Shown piece after piece: positions 7,189 through 14,762 of a stretch of DNA of 19,533 bases. The notes under the pieces were generated by a model that had not been told where the DNA came from, did not search any database, and worked only from the letters and a program-made list of their open reading frames with translations. Position numbers and translations under genes: made by a program. Origin of the DNA: JBDKTH01 sp964558295 (GTDB taxonomy: Bacteria; Planctomycetota; Planctomycetia; Pirellulales; Thermoguttaceae); assembly GCA_964558295.1 (NCBI GenBank), contig CAZLDQ010000108.1, positions 1-19,533 of the forward strand, written 5' to 3'. Numbering within the stretch: position 1 is the stretch's first letter; every line of letters begins with the position of its first letter.

Positions 7189-8163
7189 ATGTCTTTTTGG
7201 AAATTGCTGCGTAACAGCCTGATGCCAGCACTGTTGGGATGCAGTTGCCTGGCCTCAATCGTCACGGCCCAAAGCCTCGGCGGCTGGCAGCACTCTCGGG
7301 ACTCGCAGCCCACAGGGCGCTACCCGGTCCGGCAGGTCCAAGCACTGCAGGAGATGCCGGTTTCCCCCAGTGTTTCGGGGGCTAGCGGCGTGCCGCGGGT
7401 GGCCTCGGTGGATCCGCCCTTCCGGGTTCAGCTCGGCGTTCCACAGCCCAATGAACACCCTTTGATGCCGGCGTTGCGTTGGGCGCAGAGTGGACTGAAG
7501 AATATCCAACAGAATATTCATGATTACTCGGCAACGATGGTCAAACGGGAACGCGTCAACGGAACGCTGAGCGATCCCGAATACATGTTCATCAAAGTGC
7601 GTCACAAGCCGCTGAGCGTGTATATGTATTTTCTCGACCCGCCCAACGTACGTGGCCAGGAGGTGATTTGGGTCGAGAACCAGAACGACGGCCGATTACA
7701 GGCCCATGGGACAGGGGTCCGCAAGGTTTTCGGCACGGTTTCGCTGGAGCCGACCAGTCCCTTGGCGATGAAAGGGAATCGCTATCCGATCACAGAAATT
7801 GGCATGGAAAACCTCGTGCGCCGACTGATTGAGGTAGGTGAGAAGGACTCGCAGTATGGCGAGTGTGAGGTGAACTTCTATCAGGGGGCGAAGATCAACG
7901 GCCGCAGTTGCACCTGCATCCAGGTGGTCCACCCGGTCCCGCGCCGCAATTTCCTTTTCCATGTAGCGAGAATCTTTGTCGACGACGAATTGAACGTTCC
8001 GATTCGCTACGAGGCCCACGACTGGCCCGCGGAAAAGGGAGGAGCTCCGGTGTTGATCGAGGAATACACCTACTTGAACGTAAAAATCAACAACAACTTC
8101 ACCGACGCTGATTTCGACATTCGCAACCCGAACTACGGTTTCAAACAGTCGGGCAAGAATTAG
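7189..8163 (+). CDS. Secreted DUF1571 protein
   Basis: A 324-residue protein. The first 27 residues form a Sec signal peptide (MSFWKLLRNS, hydrophobic core, predicted cut after VTA). A low-complexity stretch follows to about residue 95, and the rest matches the DUF1571 domain common in planctomycetes: YSATMVKRERVNG, KPLSVYMYFL, GQEVIWVENQNDG and a C-terminal EEYTYLNVKINNNFTDADF. The fold resembles outer-membrane lipoprotein-sorting (LolA-like) beta structures, but no activity is known. The start is ATG 7189, which has AAGGGAG eight bases upstream; the ATG at 7183 is too close to it. The gene ends in a strong terminator, so it is probably monocistronic. Confidence 0.85.
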   Translation: MSFWKLLRNSLMPALLGCSCLASIVTAQSLGGWQHSRDSQPTGRYPVRQVQALQEMPVSPSVSGASGVPRVASVDPPFRVQLGVPQPNEHPLMPALRWAQSGLKNIQQNIHDYSATMVKRERVNGTLSDPEYMFIKVRHKPLSVYMYFLDPPNVRGQEVIWVENQNDGRLQAHGTGVRKVFGTVSLEPTSPLAMKGNRYPITEIGMENLVRRLIEVGEKDSQYGECEVNFYQGAKINGRSCTCIQVVHPVPRRNFLFHVARIFVDDELNVPIRYEAHDWPAEKGGAPVLIEEYTYLNVKINNNFTDADFDIRNPNYGFKQSGKN

Positions 8164-8188
8164 TTGCAGCGCAAACCACTATTGATCC

Positions 8189-8236
8189 AACGACCTCGTA
8201 CCGTGACAATGACGGTACGAGGTCGTTTCGTTTTCC
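8189..8236 (+). terminator. Rho-independent terminator after the DUF1571 gene
   Basis: A perfect 16-bp stem, 8189-8204 with 8212-8227 (ACGACCTCGTACCGT pairing with ACGGTACGAGGTCGT plus an outer A-T), a 7-base loop, then TCGTTTTCCC. It lies 25 bases after the stop codon. Confidence 0.8.
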
Positions 8237-8266
8237 CGCGATGTCACACCGCTTGGGGAAGTTCTC

Positions 8267-9163
8267 ATGGAAAACGCGAACGAGTCTTCGATGGCTCGCA
8301 GCGAGGAACAGGTGAGACAAGCCTCCCGAGTCAACCGTCATCCAGGCTGGAAAAGGGTTCGTCGACTGGTCCTGGTCTTCCTTTGTGCCTATTTGGTTGT
8401 GGTGGGCGTCGCAATGTTCTTTGAGGATTCGTTGATCTACTTTCCCTTACCCTATCCGGTGGGCGATTGGCAGCCGGAGGGACTTGCCTTCGAGGATGCT
8501 CGGTTCCAGGCTCTTGACAGCACTCGCTTACACGGCTGGTACGTGCCGCACGAGAACCCTTTAGCGGTCATCCTGTTTTGCCACGGCAACGGGGGCAATA
8601 TAACCCACCGGATCGACAAGCTCCGGACCCTGAATCGCGTGGTCGGCGCGTCGGTACTTGTATTCGATTACCGGGGCTATGGCCGTTCCGAAGGACGTCC
8701 GAACGAGAAGGGCGTGTTAATGGATGCCCGGGCTGCTCGGGCTTGGCTGGCCAAACGAGCGGGGATTCCCGAAACGGAAATTGTCGTCGCGGGCGAGTCA
8801 CTCGGTGGAGCAGTGGCCGTCGATCTAGCCGCGAGGGATGGTGCACGGGCCTTGATTCTGGAGAGCACCTTCACCTCGCTTCCGGAGATGGCCGCCTACC
8901 ACTACCCCTGGCTTCCGGTGAAGCTCCTGTTGAGAACCCGATTCGACTCTCTGAAAAGGATCTCGGCGTACCATGGCCCTCTGTTGCAGAGCCACGGTGA
9001 CGCCGATTCAATTGTCCCCTACGAGTTTGGCCATCGGCTGTTTCAGGCGGCCAACAGTCCCAAGGAGTTCTATACGCTCGCTGAGGCTGATCACAACGAC
9101 AGCCCGGATCAGGATTATTATCAGAAGGTCCGCTGGTTCCTGGAAAAACTGCCACAGCTGTAG
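8267..9163 (+). CDS. Membrane-anchored alpha/beta hydrolase
   Basis: A 298-residue serine hydrolase. A basic N-terminus (KRVRR, 29-33) precedes one transmembrane helix (about 34-52), so the catalytic domain probably faces outward. The oxyanion motif is HGNGGN (106-111), the nucleophile Ser178 in GESLGG, the acid Asp247 in HGDADSIVP and the base His276 in ADHND. Order and spacing match the ABHD13/ABHD17-like (bem46, YqkD-type) group of peptidases and depalmitoylases; the bacterial substrates are unknown. The start ATG 8267 lies 31 bases after the preceding terminator, with GGGGAAG upstream; ATG 8291 is possible but less well placed. It converges with the FeS protein gene, leaving 26 bases between stops. 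Confidence 0.87.
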   Translation: MENANESSMARSEEQVRQASRVNRHPGWKRVRRLVLVFLCAYLVVVGVAMFFEDSLIYFPLPYPVGDWQPEGLAFEDARFQALDSTRLHGWYVPHENPLAVILFCHGNGGNITHRIDKLRTLNRVVGASVLVFDYRGYGRSEGRPNEKGVLMDARAARAWLAKRAGIPETEIVVAGESLGGAVAVDLAARDGARALILESTFTSLPEMAAYHYPWLPVKLLLRTRFDSLKRISAYHGPLLQSHGDADSIVPYEFGHRLFQAANSPKEFYTLAEADHNDSPDQDYYQKVRWFLEKLPQL

Positions 9164-9189
9164 GGCCCCACTTATTCAGCCGTGAGCCC

Positions 9190-9906
9190 TCAGCCAATCC
9201 AGAGACCTTCAAGCCGAACGCGCAGGCCCTCTGGGGTACGGTTGACGAAGTTGACCAAGCCGCTGTGACGCCACTGGAGCATGCACATCCGCGGCTGGAA
9301 GAAGTAGCGCATGCCGATCTTGATCTCATGTTGCGTCTGAGTGACCAGCCCTTCGTAACCTTCAGCAATGTAGTAGCCAAGGTCCTTATACCCTTCCTGT
9401 CGGGGGCGCAAGGGACCGGTGACGCACCATACCATGACCCCCGTACGCTGATCGACCTCCATGACGACTCCGGCGTGGGTGATCGGACAACCGCAAGACA
9501 TTCCCAGGGGCCGGCCAATAAGTACGTCGCCGACCTGGATATTCAATTCCCGGGTGATGATCGGGTTATGCGGAATGATGATCTCGCGAGGCCCCGGGTC
9601 TTCGGGAAAGTGTTCCAGGTAAAAGTCGATCTGGCGGCCAAGGCTATCGAGCCAATTCGTCGCCGGCAGGTTTTGAGGGGCGGCACTGCACGCGCCGCAG
9701 GTGACACATCCGGCCGTCTCGCCGGCTTGGCTCTGGCCACGCTTTTCCGCCGGATTATGAACCGGCAGACGGTTTTTCGACAAATGGATGCACCGCTTCA
9801 CCAGATCGGGTTCCACTTCCAGTCGTTCGGCCAGTTCGGCGCATGTACGGTAGCCGCACAATCCGCAATTCAAGCCGGGTAGATCCTCATATCGGACTGT
9901 CGTCAT
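9190..9906 (-). CDS. 4Fe-4S domain protein, last gene of a metal-handling operon
   Basis: A 238-residue protein with no signal or membrane segment. The N-terminal cysteines 14, 17, 22 and 39 (LPGLNCGLCGYRTC, then KRC) follow C-x2-C-x4-C-x16-C, the PF04060 4Fe-4S pattern found in RnfB, in the corrinoid protein subunit of CO dehydrogenase/acetyl-CoA synthase and in corrinoid activators. A second cluster is C67-x2-C70-x2-C73 (CVTCGAC), and Cys138/Cys140 form CGC in GMSCGCPITHAG. The C-terminal 130 residues are of unknown function. The preferred start is ATG 9906, with AAGGA seven bases upstream; a GTG at 9969 lacks a site. It follows the GTPase gene by 91 bp. It may be the electron donor or the metal-bound client of the upstream GTPase and ATPase; this is inference. 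Confidence 0.8.
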   Translation of the reverse strand: MTTVRYEDLPGLNCGLCGYRTCAELAERLEVEPDLVKRCIHLSKNRLPVHNPAEKRGQSQAGETAGCVTCGACSAAPQNLPATNWLDSLGRQIDFYLEHFPEDPGPREIIIPHNPIITRELNIQVGDVLIGRPLGMSCGCPITHAGVVMEVDQRTGVMVWCVTGPLRPRQEGYKDLGYYIAEGYEGLVTQTQHEIKIGMRYFFQPRMCMLQWRHSGLVNFVNRTPEGLRVRLEGLWIG

Positions 9907-9997
9907 AAGATATTCCTTCTCTCCTGCGGCATTTGTCGGCCGCGATAAGTTCTTCGATTGCGCTGACACCTGGCAGACGGTTGTTGCCTTGCGGAGT

Positions 9998-10699
9998 TCA
10001 TTCCCCTCGGTAAAACACCTGGTCTTCTAGCGGCCGGACGATACCAAAATGCGACTGCCAGCCGACTTCCTTCTTTCCCACACAGATCGTGCAGGTTCCC
10101 ACGGGCGGGTTGCCACGCAGGAGCATTTGGCCGTTGACTTCCGGAGTGGCCAGCACCTGATCGACCAACGGGTCGATTCCAATGCCGTGCAAGGCGTTCA
10201 CCTCGCGGATGCGGACCTTGGGGGCCACGTCCTGAATGCGAGCCCGGAACACTTCGCGTTCAGCCTGGGAGACGCGGTCGATCTTGGTCACGACAGCCAC
10301 GTCGGCCAAGGAGAGCATAGGACCAACTTTCAGGGGCAAATTCATGCCGCTGGTCGCTTCGAGGACGACGATTCCGAGCCCGCCATCCACGTAAGGCGAA
10401 CAGCGCAAGCAGAGGCCGGCCGTTTCGACGACGAGCACTTGGCATCCGTTTTTGCCAGCCCAGGTGAGGGCATCCCCCAAAACCATCACATTGCAATGAT
10501 CCGGGCAGAGATCGCCAGAGTAGACTTTCTTGGTGGGAATGCCGAACTCACTGGCCAGCATCTCGTCTTCCTCGGCATACTGGACGTCGATTTTGAGGAA
10601 AGCGGTCTGGTGACCGGCGGCCTGAAGCTTGCCAATGACGTGTTGGAGCACAGCCGTCTTGCCGGACGTTGCCGGCCCTGCGCAAATAATCAATCTCAT
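9998..10699 (-). CDS. UreG/HypB-type SIMIBI GTPase with extra cysteine pairs
   Basis: A 233-residue P-loop GTPase. The P-loop is GPATSGKT (8-15), G3 is ETAGL (92-96) and G4 is TKID (138-141). The layout follows UreG and HypB, which drive nickel insertion. Where UreG has its metal-binding Cys-Pro-His, this protein has CPDHC (Cys65, Cys69). Directly after G3 is CLRC (Cys97, Cys100), and near the C-terminus CTIC (Cys203, Cys206). These six cysteines suggest a bound metal or FeS cluster that senses the nucleotide state. No urease or hydrogenase genes are in the window, so the client is unknown. Its ATG overlaps the upstream stop (ATGA), with GGAGG seven bases before it, so it is translationally coupled to the ATPase. 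Confidence 0.85.
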   Translation of the reverse strand: MRLIICAGPATSGKTAVLQHVIGKLQAAGHQTAFLKIDVQYAEEDEMLASEFGIPTKKVYSGDLCPDHCNVMVLGDALTWAGKNGCQVLVVETAGLCLRCSPYVDGGLGIVVLEATSGMNLPLKVGPMLSLADVAVVTKIDRVSQAEREVFRARIQDVAPKVRIREVNALHGIGIDPLVDQVLATPEVNGQMLLRGNPPVGTCTICVGKKEVGWQSHFGIVRPLEDQVFYRGE

Positions 10700-11481
10700 G
10701 CTGCTGCCTCCAACTCATCCATGCCGAGGCGCTGCCCCAAGCGGATTTTTTCTCGCAATTGCGAGAGCAGGTCATCCAACCGACTCACCTGCCGGGCACA
10801 CAGGCGTTCCTGCTCGTCGGTATACAGGACTCTGTTGAGCATGCCGCCCTGCATGACCAGCCGGTAGTCGGACAATAGCGCGATCCGCGGATCGTGCGTA
10901 ACGAAGATGAAGATTTTGCGATACTGGCGCAGGAGTTCGAGTGCTCGCGTCCGATGAATCCCCGCGTTTTCCACTTCATCGAGCAACACGATCGGCGTGT
11001 TGCAAATGATCGTCGCGTCGGCAATCAAGAGAGCTCGCGTCTGACCGCCGGAAAGTTCCGTCATCCGGTTATCCAGTAAGATCGGCTCGCCGGTCAATTG
11101 GTTGGCAAAATCGAGCGTTTGTTCGAGCATCCCTCCCACTTGCGAGCTGACTTCACTGCGAATCCGAGCGTGGGTTTCGAGGAACTCGCGAACCGGCAGG
11201 TCGGAGAGGAATGTGGTATGCTGGGTGATCAGCGCGATTGGGTTGCAGGCCGGATTGTCGCGATAATGGATAGGTGGACGTGCGTCGTTGATCAACAGTC
11301 GTCGTCCGGTGGGCGTGTTGCCATCGGCGAACAGTTCGATGTCGTTGATTAAGGTCGTCTTCCCCGATCCGGTCGGCCCGACGATGCTCACAACGTCACC
11401 CATCCGCATGTGGACTCGTTCGACCGGCTCTGGCTCTCGCGACTTTCCATGGCCTCCGAGAATCGTGATGCTTTCGATCAT
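10696..11481 (-). CDS. Stand-alone ABC-type ATPase, first gene of the metal-handling operon
   Basis: A 261-residue ABC ATPase. Walker A is GPTGSGKT (35-42), the Q-loop Gln87, the signature LSGGQ (143-147), Walker B PIVLLDE (163-169) and the switch His196 in FVTHDP. All catalytic residues are intact. No membrane partner or binding protein is encoded nearby, and a C-terminal extension of about 50 charged residues (211-261) is unlike a plain importer ATPase. The segment after Walker B reads DEVENAGIHR rather than a usual transporter D-loop. It is followed, with a 4-base overlap, by the UreG/HypB-like GTPase. A soluble role in cofactor or metal insertion fits better than transport, but this is inference. 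The start at MIESIT has GGAG ten bases upstream; the longer frame is not family-like. Confidence 0.85.
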   Translation of the reverse strand: MIESITILGGHGKSREPEPVERVHMRMGDVVSIVGPTGSGKTTLINDIELFADGNTPTGRRLLINDARPPIHYRDNPACNPIALITQHTTFLSDLPVREFLETHARIRSEVSSQVGGMLEQTLDFANQLTGEPILLDNRMTELSGGQTRALLIADATIICNTPIVLLDEVENAGIHRTRALELLRQYRKIFIFVTHDPRIALLSDYRLVMQGGMLNRVLYTDEQERLCARQVSRLDDLLSQLREKIRLGQRLGMDELEAAA

Positions 11482-11974
11482 TCGTTCAACTCTCCATAAC
11501 AGTGATGAAGCCTTCCAACACGCCCGCAAGTGCTCAGGTGCTATGCGTCAGGGAAAGCGGATTTTTGCTGGGAGATCCAGCAAAGGAGGCGTTGCCCCGC
11601 GCCACACTTACCGAACGCCTATTTGCAAAGCGTGTGCCGCAGGCCGTAAAGATATCAATTGCCGAAAAAACGGCCCTTTGCGATTGCAACGTGTCACTGA
11701 ATGGCCATCGCGCGAGGAAATACCAAAGGCAGCCTGGGAAATGTCATGGCTTCCCGTGGCATGTCACGGGCTGGCGTTCAACACGTTCAGGAGCGAGATT
11801 TTTGGTTCGGCAACGCAGAGAAGACGAAGAGGCACTGCTTGGCGAGGGCCTGAATCCCCCGAAATTGGCTTTTCTGAGAGTGCCAACCGCCATGCAGAAG
11901 CCTCAGTTCGATCGCACCATCCAACGCCCCACGATCGACGGCCGTCTGGCCGTCCGAGATGATCCTCGGCGTCA
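11482..11974. other. Long intergenic region upstream of the ATPase operon
   Basis: 493 bases between the LysM gene stop and the ATPase start, both on the minus strand. Open frames cross it on the plus strand, but their sequences look like chance. Three perfect inverted repeats are visible: 11564-11571 with 11577-11584 (TTTGCTGG/CCAGCAAA) in the leader of the ATPase gene, 11753-11758 with 11765-11770 (CCCGTG/CACGGG), and 11937-11943 with 11948-11954 (GACGGCC/GGCCGTC) 21 bases beyond the LysM stop. No convincing -35/-10 pair for the operon was found. Confidence 0.5.
11937..11954 (-). terminator. Hairpin just after the LysM gene, weak terminator candidate
   Basis: GACGGCC and GGCCGTC pair with a 4-base loop, 21 bases past the stop. 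No T-run follows on the minus strand, so it may only stabilise the mRNA end. Confidence 0.25.
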
Positions 11975-13411
11975 TTATCGCTGAGGGAGGCCCCACGGCC
12001 GTTGCGTGACCTTGTCCGGCGCGTGATCTTGAGGTAGGGTAAGTCGCATTCCGGGGCTAAGGTGATCAAAATCGTTCCCGATCGCCTCGCGGTTCAGCTC
12101 ATAGATTTCCGCCCAGCGGGCGGCTTTGCCCAATTCATAGCGAGCAATGTCAAACAGCGTGTCGCCTTCTTGAACGATATACACGCGGCCGCCGTGATGG
12201 CGAGCGGGAGTGCTGGCCAAGGACATGTGACGTTTGGTTGCGTCGCGATGCTCGGCCTTCGGGCAGAGACTCGGATAGTTCTTTTCCAATTCGGCGAGAC
12301 TGGGTGTGGCGATTTCTTCACCCGCCTTGAGCCGATCCGGATCGGGAAACTTCGCCCGATTGTGCTCGGCCAGAGCGCGAAAGTAGCTGCCACTTCCGTA
12401 GATTCGCTCCGAAATCGCCCAGTAGTTGTCGTTGGGTTGGATTACGTAAGTTCCGGAATTGCTTGGTTCGGCCTTCATGGAAGACATATCAAACCGCGAG
12501 CCATAGGCGGGAGACTCCGGGGCGCTTCGGTAGCCCGATCGAGGAGGAGTCCCATGGTCGGTCGCTGGCGGCAAAGGTGGCGGGCTGGGACGTCCCCAGG
12601 GATCGGCGTTGATCGGCGACGGGGAGCCAGAGGATGCGTAGCCGTAGCCCCCCCGGGAAATGGGGGCCGGGGGAATTCCATTCATTCCTGGCGGCGTCCC
12701 TGCCGAAAGGTCGCGGAGTGGATTCATCGCCGCAGTGCCCACTGCGACCCCTCCAGCCGGCTCCTGGGAGACGGATTGGATCGGAGACGGGGGAGGTGGA
12801 GCCGCAGAGGGTGAGGCAGCCGCGGTGTTCGAGTCGGCGTAGGCTGTCACCGCTGGCGACGGAGTCGCCGCAGCGCCCGCAGTCGGCGAATTGCCGATGT
12901 CGACCTGTACTTGGACGGTTTGACGCTGGAAGGGATCGGGAGGGAGCCCCCCTGCCAGACCGCTTCTGCCCTCGTTTCGCGGCATATAAGACGGCTGCGG
13001 AGGCGAGGGACGATCTTTCGATCGAGTGTCACCGGACCGACCAAGTTCAGGCTTCTGACTCCATTGTGCCATATCGGAAACGGACAGCTTCGCGAGATCC
13101 GACTTAGCTCCAGCGGTTGCGTTGACAACCTTCGGCGGCGAAACACTGCTGGGTGGGTCGCTCGCCACCGTAACCTCGCCAGCCGGTTCCTTCGGCTCTT
13201 GTTTGTCGACCGCGGCCGCGTCGGCCGGTGGGCCGCTCAGCCGATAGTAGAGTACGCCGCTAAAGATGACCAATAGGACGACGATGACTCCCAAGCCGAT
13301 CTTGACCTCCTTGCCCATGCTCAACCCTTCGCTTTCGAGGACTTCCGTGGCAGGAGTAATTTCTACCCGCTCGTCGACGGCTTCTTCTCTTGGCAACTCT
13401 CTTCTACCCAT
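11975..13411 (-). CDS. Bitopic LysM-domain protein in the ftsL position
   Basis: A 478-residue protein. The first 37 residues are charged and probably cytoplasmic; one transmembrane helix follows (about 38-57). Then come about 260 residues rich in Pro, Ser, Ala and Gly, likely a flexible spacer, and two LysM domains at the C-terminus: about 319-371 (GTYVIQPNDNYWAISERIYG) and 408-460 (RVYIVQEGDTLFDIARYELG). LysM binds N-acetylglucosamine in peptidoglycan, so the protein probably links the membrane to the wall. It follows rsmH by 103 bp, the slot that usually holds ftsL, and shares the single-helix topology of FtsL, but not its coiled coil. Start at MGRREL with AAGGA six bases upstream; an internal ATG at residue 32 is possible. 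Confidence 0.85.
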   Translation of the reverse strand: MGRRELPREEAVDERVEITPATEVLESEGLSMGKEVKIGLGVIVVLLVIFSGVLYYRLSGPPADAAAVDKQEPKEPAGEVTVASDPPSSVSPPKVVNATAGAKSDLAKLSVSDMAQWSQKPELGRSGDTRSKDRPSPPQPSYMPRNEGRSGLAGGLPPDPFQRQTVQVQVDIGNSPTAGAAATPSPAVTAYADSNTAAASPSAAPPPPSPIQSVSQEPAGGVAVGTAAMNPLRDLSAGTPPGMNGIPPAPISRGGYGYASSGSPSPINADPWGRPSPPPLPPATDHGTPPRSGYRSAPESPAYGSRFDMSSMKAEPSNSGTYVIQPNDNYWAISERIYGSGSYFRALAEHNRAKFPDPDRLKAGEEIATPSLAELEKNYPSLCPKAEHRDATKRHMSLASTPARHHGGRVYIVQEGDTLFDIARYELGKAARWAEIYELNREAIGNDFDHLSPGMRLTLPQDHAPDKVTQRPWGLPQR

Positions 13412-13514
13412 TGCGCATCCTTGCTTGGTTGTTGGCCGGAGGATTGGTGATCCCGACCGAACGTCCTTGTTTGGTCTCGGGAACGTGTATTATTCCATCC
13501 TTTTGGAAACACCG

Positions 13515-14441
13515 CTACATGGGATTTTGAGCAGCAATCGATTGGGATGTCCGCGACGCAACGCGGAGTTTGGCACTTCTAGAGCGGGGGTTTGTTGCCA
13601 TTTCCTTTTCGGTGGGACGGAGCGGCTTTTTTGTCAGCGGTTCGTATCGAGGATCGCGCCGAAAGGCCTCTTTGACGCGTCGGTCCTCCAGAGAATGGAA
13701 GCTAATGATGGCCACCCTCCCTCCAGGGTGGAGGTAGTCGGGAATCTGCTCTAGTACTCGTTCCAGCGAGCCCAACTCGTCGTTGACAGCGATGCGCAGG
13801 GCTTGGAAGGTCCGGGTTGCCGGGTCGATCCGATCGCCCAACCCTCTCGACCGGGGGATACAACGGCGTACCAAATCAGCCAACTCGGCCGCCGTTTCGA
13901 TGGGTTGCCGCTCACGTCGTTCCACAATTTTGCGGGCAATGCGCCGGCTGTAACGCTCTTCGCCGTATTGATAGATCAGATCGGCCAGTTGCTCGGTCCG
14001 CAGCCGATTCACCAAGCGCGAAGCAGGTTCGCCAACGGTCGTGTCGAATCTCAGATCGAGCGGCCCGGTCGCATCGAAACTGAAACCTCGCTTAGTGTCC
14101 GCCAACTGGTCGCTCGACAATCCCAGGTCGAGCAATATGCCATCGACCGCTTCGATGCCAAGACCATCGAGCACGTCCCCCAGGTCGGCGAAGTTGGCCT
14201 GAACTGGCTGGACGGGCAACTCGGCCAGACGGACTGTGGCCGCTTCGACGGCAGCCAAATCGCGATCAAGGGCAATAACACGCCCTGACGGAGCCACCCG
14301 CTCGGCCAAGGCCCGAGTGTGCCCCCCCCCACCCAAGGTGCCATCCCCCAGAACCATTCCCGGACGAGGTTCCAACCACTGGAGGACTTCGTCGAGCATT
14401 ACTGATACGTGAACCGATGGGGGGGTGGTCATTGCAGCCAT
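13515..14441 (-). CDS. rsmH: 16S rRNA (cytosine-1402 N4) methyltransferase
   Basis: A 308-residue enzyme (former name MraW), normal family length. It transfers a methyl group from S-adenosylmethionine to N4 of C1402 in the ribosomal decoding centre. Hallmarks are HVSVMLDEVL at the N-terminus, the SAM-binding DGTLGGGGHT (33-42), GILLDLGLSSDQLAD, GFSFDATGPLDLRFD, the catalytic-domain RIARKIVERR, and IISFHSLEDRRVK near the C-terminus. It is the second gene of the division/cell-wall cluster after mraZ. The start is uncertain: ATG 14441 and ATG 14432 are both possible, and neither has a clear ribosome binding site. The preceding gap is long and hairpin-rich. Confidence 0.96.
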   Translation of the reverse strand: MAAMTTPPSVHVSVMLDEVLQWLEPRPGMVLGDGTLGGGGHTRALAERVAPSGRVIALDRDLAAVEAATVRLAELPVQPVQANFADLGDVLDGLGIEAVDGILLDLGLSSDQLADTKRGFSFDATGPLDLRFDTTVGEPASRLVNRLRTEQLADLIYQYGEERYSRRIARKIVERRERQPIETAAELADLVRRCIPRSRGLGDRIDPATRTFQALRIAVNDELGSLERVLEQIPDYLHPGGRVAIISFHSLEDRRVKEAFRRDPRYEPLTKKPLRPTEKEMATNPRSRSAKLRVASRTSQSIAAQNPM

Positions 14442-14525
14442 TCGACGCCCGTGGCGTCGGAATCCAGGACCCTAGGGTGCAAAAAGACGAGGACGAATGC
14501 CCGAACCGACGAGAGGCGAGAGAAA

Positions 14526-14569
14526 CACTCGACCTCGGGCACATCCATGTGCCCGTGCGAGGTTGAGTG
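14526..14569 (-). promoter_or_regulatory. Long imperfect hairpin in the rsmH leader
   Basis: CACTCGACCTCG (14526-14537) faces CGAGGTTGAGTG (14558-14569), with 11 of 12 Watson-Crick pairs and one wobble. Inside, GGCACAT and ATGTGCC form a second stem. It lies 85-128 bases upstream of the rsmH start. It could be an attenuator, processing site or repeat. Confidence 0.4.
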
Positions 14570-14623
14570 CCAGCGGTCAACTCGTCAGCGAAGGCGACGA
14601 AGGATTCCGCAGTTCGCAACCAG

Positions 14624-14638
14624 AAGGCATCATGCCTT
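14624..14638 (-). repeat. Short palindrome between mraZ and rsmH
   Basis: AAGGCAT (14624-14630) and ATGCCTT (14632-14638) around one central base. It might be a protein-binding operator rather than an RNA hairpin, because the loop is too small. Confidence 0.3.
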
Positions 14639-14643
14639 GAGGC

Positions 14644-14722
14644 GCGTGAGAACCGGTTCAACCCATCAGGCAAAGGAGAGACGTCAGTCGGTGGCCGGGG
14701 ACTGACGTCTCTGTTCTCACGC
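14644..14722 (-). terminator. Nested strong hairpin after mraZ
   Basis: The inner stem is a perfect 13 bp, AGAGACGTCAGTC (14677-14689) with GACTGACGTCTCT (14700-14712). The outer stem is a perfect 10 bp, GCGTGAGAAC (14644-14653) with GTTCTCACGC (14713-14722). It begins 40 bases after the mraZ stop. On the minus strand the inner hairpin is followed by CCTTTGCC only, so it is a weak intrinsic terminator at best, and may be a regulatory structure that uncouples mraZ from rsmH. Confidence 0.45.
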
Positions 14723-14762
14723 CAAGCGAACATCATCGGACGGACGACGCTTATGATTCTCC

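Larger units (their letters stand above)
14442..14762 (-). other. Structured gap between mraZ and rsmH
   Basis: 321 bases without a gene, where these two genes are normally a few bases apart. It holds three hairpin systems described separately (14526-14569, 14624-14638, 14644-14722). Since mraZ and rsmH face the same way, the hairpins would appear in their joint transcript. Confidence 0.6.

Noticed and set aside
11502..11984. Plus-strand open frame across the gap upstream of the ATPase operon
   Set aside because: It has no recognisable domain and a random-looking composition, runs over the end of the LysM gene on the opposite strand, and has no convincing start site.
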